Shown here piece after piece: positions 61,355-64,000 of a stretch of DNA of 64,000 nucleotides (position 1 is the stretch's first letter; each line of letters begins with the position of its first letter). Source of the DNA: Hirundichthys speculiger (Eukaryota > Chordata > Actinopteri > Beloniformes > Exocoetidae); NCBI GenBank assembly GCA_018398805.1, contig JAGFBZ010002558.1:32410-96409 (forward strand), in the 5' to 3' direction. Made by a program: the position numbers and the translations under genes. Under the pieces are notes generated by a model. The model was given only the letters and a program-made list of their open reading frames with translations, made no database searches and was not told where the DNA came from.

Positions 61355-62763
61355 CGTCTCCATGTTTACATGATAAAAGGTCCTCAGACAAGATACTGAT
61401 TTCCATATTGTGTTGTTCACCTGGTTAAAGGTCAGCAGCAGCTGAAACATAGCCCCTCCCTCTCCAGTTTTTTAACAGGTAGAACATGTACACCTGAGCC
61501 CTGCTGAGGTCATCATCAGGGATTTTTTTTTTTATTCTGTTTTTATTGTGATTTTCATTGTTTACAATTCACTAATCACTTCCTATTGTCTGGACACTAC
61601 AATCGATTCTGTTTGGTATAAAGGTTTTTTTTCTCCCTACGTGGGAGTTTTTTACCTGCCATTATCATTGATTGGATTTAATTATATAATCTTAGTTGAT
61701 GATATTTGCTCGGGGGTCATGATCTGGGTCTCTGTAAAGTGCCCAGAGACAATTGTCATTGTAACAGACGCTATATAAAAGAAAAAGAAAGAAAGAAAAG
61801 AAAGATTCATTCAACAACACAACTACAATTACACAAAGTATACAGTTAGGGATTATTGATCCTCCCTCAATCACACCAAAAATGGAATTAATACTTTACA
61901 AAAATGAAGTACTGAACTCCTTTGGCTTAGAACAAGAATGCTGGGGTGCACATCTATAATACCATTGAGGGTAAAACACAAAAAAACTGAATAAATAAAT
62001 GAACTGAATATACTGATGCACAGGGGTTGAAAAGGACAAATATTGATGAAGAATGGAGATGGGTATAAGACCTAAAAAAAGGATGGATGAACTGGAGTGA
62101 CATATCTAATCCATCTTTCCCATCTTCTCCAAAACAGATCCTGTTTTAATCTTATAGCAAAAGTAATTTTTTCCATCTTGAAGATGTTATAAGTGACGTC
62201 AAACCATTCGTCTACTGTAGGTTTTTCTAGTTTTAGCCACTTTCTTGTTATAGCTTTTCTAGATGCAGCACTTAGTATCTGGAATAAACTTTTGTCATTA
62301 GAGGATATATTTTCTGAAGGTAAAACTCCTAAACATAATGACACAAACTCAAAAGTAATATCTATCTGAAACAGATTTCTCACAATGTTATCGATCTCCC
62401 GCCAGAAAGGCACCAATATTGCACAAGACCAAAACATGTGATAATGATTTGCTTCCAGGCACCAACATTGTCTCCAACATATTGATGAACTTGTATAATG
62501 TTTTCTTTGAGCTGGAGTGATAAAAAAATCTGATGAGGGTTTTCCAACAAAACTCTCCCCATATTGTTGAGTTTGAAGTTTTCCATTGTATCTCACAAAT
62601 AAATATAAATATTCCCAATCTTCTCGGTTTAAAACTAGATTTCCTTCCCTCTCCCACATCATCGGAGCATTTACACCGACCTGTCGAAGGTCTGCAGCTG
62701 CTCGGCGTTCACGTGATCGCTGGTGTTCACCGTCAGGTCTGAGACCTGCTGCGTGCTGGAGTT
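54854..62763 (-). CDS. psmf1: psmf1, proteasome inhibitor PI31 subunit, C-terminal exons (5' end outside window)
   Basis: PI31 binds the 20S proteasome through its proline-rich C-terminus and dimerises by an N-terminal FP domain shared with FBXO7. Exons on the minus strand in coding order: 62763-62681, (middle not found), 58502-58446, 56857-56696, 54905-54854. The last three are joined in phase 2 and read DPFG, then GGMIVDPLRSGYPR, LPPGAVPPGARFDPFGPVG, then PDPDHMPPPGYDDMFM and stop, matching human PSMF1. The upstream exon ends the FP domain. Residues equal to human ~124-185 were not located. The N-terminal ~95 residues lie right of the window. Human PSMF1 is next to TMEM74B, which supports the call. 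Confidence 0.88.
55219..56222. mobile_element. fold-back element with ~300-bp inverted arms in a psmf1 intron
   Basis: Arms 55219-55516 and 55915-56222 are close inverse copies, beginning TGGGTCATTCCACCTCAA. They contain GGCCATTTTCGTGACATTCC and CTGTATCTTCGAAACTGTAC. The 400-bp loop has no ORF. I see no target duplication. Confidence 0.85.
56575..56633. repeat. short repeat CTCTGACCCCCTCGGAC
   Basis: Four imperfect units in a psmf1 intron near a donor. Confidence 0.7.
56696..56857 (-). CDS. psmf1: psmf1 exon, proline-rich C-terminal region
   Basis: The exon encodes SRGGGGMIVDPLRSGYPRSG, RDPSSGIPDILPPGAVPPGA and RFDPFGPVGRHRPG. The order of motifs is that of human PSMF1. The acceptor is CTTCAG; the donor is CCAGG/GTGAGA. 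162 nt, phase 2 to phase 2. Confidence 0.95.
56937..57177 (-). mobile_element. MITE family with GTATTGGCAAGG ends, copy C (truncated)
   Basis: CGTGATATATCGCGATATTC through GCCAAATCAATTTTTTTTTC matches copies A and B; the GTATTGG end is lost. Confidence 0.55.
57222..57993 (-). mobile_element. PIF/Harbinger-like element, copy 3
   Basis: Same ends and orientation as copy 1. The minus strand 57715-57473 holds the longest SANT-like frame (80 codons; SRAETIYLINSLEELEIIKR, GGFTDRDATQVKNKWN). A G run at 57414-57438 follows. Confidence 0.65.
57994..58440. other. psmf1 intron sequence, nothing recognised
   Basis: No exon-like frame with splice sites on the minus strand. Confidence 0.4.
58446..58502 (-). 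CDS. psmf1: psmf1 exon
   Basis: A 57-nt exon encodes PDPLVPPFAAGGADLDPFG, equivalent to human DPLGPFVVGGEDLDPFG. The acceptor is TGTTTCAG and the donor TTTTGG/GTGAGC. It starts and ends in phase 2. Confidence 0.92.
58503..60540. other. psmf1 intron, missing middle exon(s) not found here
   Basis: I looked on the minus strand for a TYKNSEELRSRI-type frame and found none. A GGA/GAG run lies at 59321-59404. Confidence 0.4.
60560..60782 (+). mobile_element. L2-like LINE 3' tail
   Basis: CTGTAAAGCACTTTGTCCTG followed by GATT repeats equals the tail of the copy at 18.7 kb. No ORF remains. Confidence 0.5.
61319..61351. repeat. poly(G) run, ~33 bases
   Basis: A long homopolymer in the psmf1 intron; possible quadruplex and a likely weak point of the assembly. 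Confidence 0.95.
61515..61797 (+). mobile_element. LINE/SINE 3' tail (L2/CR1 type)
   Basis: TCTGGGTCTCTGTAAAGTGC, CCAGAGACAATTGTC and GCTATATAAAAG then an A/G-rich run form the usual tail of such elements. Confidence 0.55.
61800..62668 (-). mobile_element. 5'-truncated L1 LINE, ORF2 C-terminus
   Basis: On the minus strand from about 62668 to 62072 the frame reads MMWEREGNLVLNREDWEYLY, SSICWRQCWCLEANHYHMFW, SAASRKAITRKWLKLEKP and MEKITFAIRLKQDLFWRRWE, the typical C-terminus of fish L1 ORF2. The 5' break is a few bases to about 20 from the donor of the psmf1 exon at 62681. Confidence 0.8.
62681..62763 (-). CDS. psmf1: psmf1 exon, end of FP domain
   Basis: The exon encodes NSSTQQVSDLTVNTSDHVNA, EQLQTFDR, equivalent to human YGSQQVADLTLNLDDYIDAEHLGDFHR split over this exon. 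The acceptor is GTCTTTCCAG; the donor is ACAG/GTCGGT, phase 2. L1 sequence starts within about 20 bases beyond the donor. Confidence 0.85.
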
Positions 62764-62796
62764 CTGGAAAGACACGTAGAAACAACAGCTGTTACA

Positions 62797-62874
62797 TCTG
62801 GACCGGTTCAGACCCGAACAGAGACCCGGTTCAGACCCGAACAGAGACCCGGTTCAGACCCGAACAGAGACTCT
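62797..62874. repeat. 23-bp repeat GGTTCAGACCCGAACAGAG
   Basis: Three units just upstream (in psmf1 direction) of the 62763 acceptor. Confidence 0.9.
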
Positions 62875-62879
62875 GACGG

Positions 62880-63455
62880 ACGTTTCATGGACATAAATGC
62901 AGCTTGTAGAACAAGAAATCACTTAAGACTGTTGTTGTAGTTTAAAGAGCTAAATGTTTTTATGTTCAACACCTCCGGTCGTTTCTATCGGATCGTAACG
63001 TCGTAGAGGTTTTCAGAGGTAGAAGAAGTTTTTGTAATATGTGCAAAATATAGTTTAAATCCCAAATTAGTATGGCCTTAGTTTAAAGAAAAAAAGACAC
63101 CATCTGGATGGTGACATATCTTTTCCATTGATTACGTTTATGTAACATAGTTTTGGGACTGTCATTACTGCAAAACATTAGTTGATTGCAAATAAGAATT
63201 GAATTGTCCCTAATTGCTTTTACTGTTCATTTTCCTATAACACTATTGTTCTTAAAGCTGATAATGACTTAATAACCCTATTTAACAATAACAGGCAATT
63301 ACTGGAAAATAATGAAACATAAATATCTCGAAGTCACCATCTCCTCAACTGTAGTCCCAGAGAAAGGATGAGTTGTTCAGGTGAACCCCTTTGATCACCT
63401 GGCGGTCAGGGACGGTGGCTCCAGACGAGCAGACCACATCTTTACAGCAGGGGTG
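62880..63455. other. psmf1 intron, no feature recognised
   Basis: AT-rich; the earlier psmf1 exons are not seen here. Confidence 0.4.
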
Positions 63456-63459
63456 AGTT

Positions 63460-64000
63460 ATAACTTCAGGGGTGTCACGCTGGTCAAGTCCAAGTCTGAG
63501 CTCTAGAGAGAAGAGTCTGGCTGACGTTGGACCTCTGATTCAGGAGAACGATGCAGTTTTTGTCCCGGTCATGGGTCACAGGTACCGGAGGCTGCGTGGG
63601 TTTGCTCAAACGGTCTTCTCGTGTTCTTTTATGGACTTGGAGAAGGCTTCTGACTGTGCCCATCGTGATGGAGGTGCTTCAGGAGTATGGGAGATCAGGT
63701 TCTTTCAGTCAGACACATTTGTAGCGGCTGCTGGACCCCACCAGGGCTGTCCTCTGTTCCACATCTTCATGTTGGACAGAATTTCTAGGCAGACTGGGGG
63801 AGTCGACGGTTTCCAGCACAGATTGCATCCTTTCTGTTTGCAGGTTGGAGGCTCCTCTGTGCTTCCTTGAGCAGAAACTTCCAGCATGGACTCGAGTGGT
63901 TTGCAGCCAAGTATGACGCAGGTCCAAATCTGAGCTCATGGTCTTCAGTAGGAGAAGAGTAGATCGTCCAGTGTGTTGCCTCAGGTAGAAGTGTTCATGT
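63460..64000 (+). pseudogene. non-LTR reverse transcriptase relic
   Basis: Pieces RLRGFAQTVFSCSFMDLEKA, AAGPHQGCPLFHIFMLDRIS and GGVDGFQ are in the order of the fish LINE RT (SFMDLEKAFD..., GLRQGCPLSP...MDRIS). They are joined by deletions and shifts, and continue past the window edge. Confidence 0.65.

Overview
This window is vertebrate nuclear DNA, almost certainly from a percomorph-type teleost fish. It has long genes split into short exons, conserved GT/GC-AG splice sites, fish-type interspersed repeats (PIF/Harbinger-like, hAT-like, Tigger/pogo-like, fold-back, L1, L2 and RTE relics) and a very large load of minisatellite DNA. By eye, tandem arrays cover roughly 19-20 kb of the 64 kb.

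Three protein-coding genes can be recognised. (1) rbl1 (p107, a retinoblastoma-like pocket protein), plus strand, 1650-21647: twenty consecutive exons run from inside the RB N-terminal domain to the stop codon, and every splice phase agrees. They encode 961 residues; the first ~95 residues lie left of the window. Three of the 19 introns start with GC rather than GT. (2) tmem74b, plus strand: a possible 5' UTR exon in a CpG-rich segment near 30.5 kb, a coding exon at 33187-33411 and a two-TM exon ending at 39435. The last exon carries a one-base deletion between the two membrane segments. (3) psmf1 (proteasome inhibitor PI31), minus strand, 54854-62763: the last three exons and one more upstream exon are visible, but the exon(s) for the middle of the protein were not found and the start lies beyond the right edge. 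TMEM74B and PSMF1 are neighbours in human (20p13), which supports both calls.

Layout: 0-21.6 kb rbl1, with arrays of 24-bp and 12-bp units inside two introns and several transposons in others. 21.6-30.4 kb: rbl1 3' region and intergenic arrays (23-bp, 7-bp with a 132-139-bp higher-order period, ~10-bp and 15/17-bp units). 30.4-39.8 kb: tmem74b, whose intron holds a pair of inverted hAT-like elements, an 11-bp array, a corrupted GAGTCAG zone and a 1.3-kb polypyrimidine tract. 39.8-54.7 kb: arrays of 22-, 21- and 18-bp units and a 2-kb fold-back element. 54.7-64 kb: psmf1 with a second fold-back element, a Harbinger-like copy and LINE relics.

Most long open frames are artefacts of tandem repeats whose unit length is a multiple of three (12, 18, 21, 24 bp). 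No RNA gene, CRISPR array, operon or prokaryotic feature was seen, and I found no convincing new multi-gene system. The most unusual signals are arrays that abut splice junctions, arrays made of donor-splice-site-like motifs, the three GC-AG introns of rbl1, and a zone where two unrelated sequences seem interleaved, probably by assembly.
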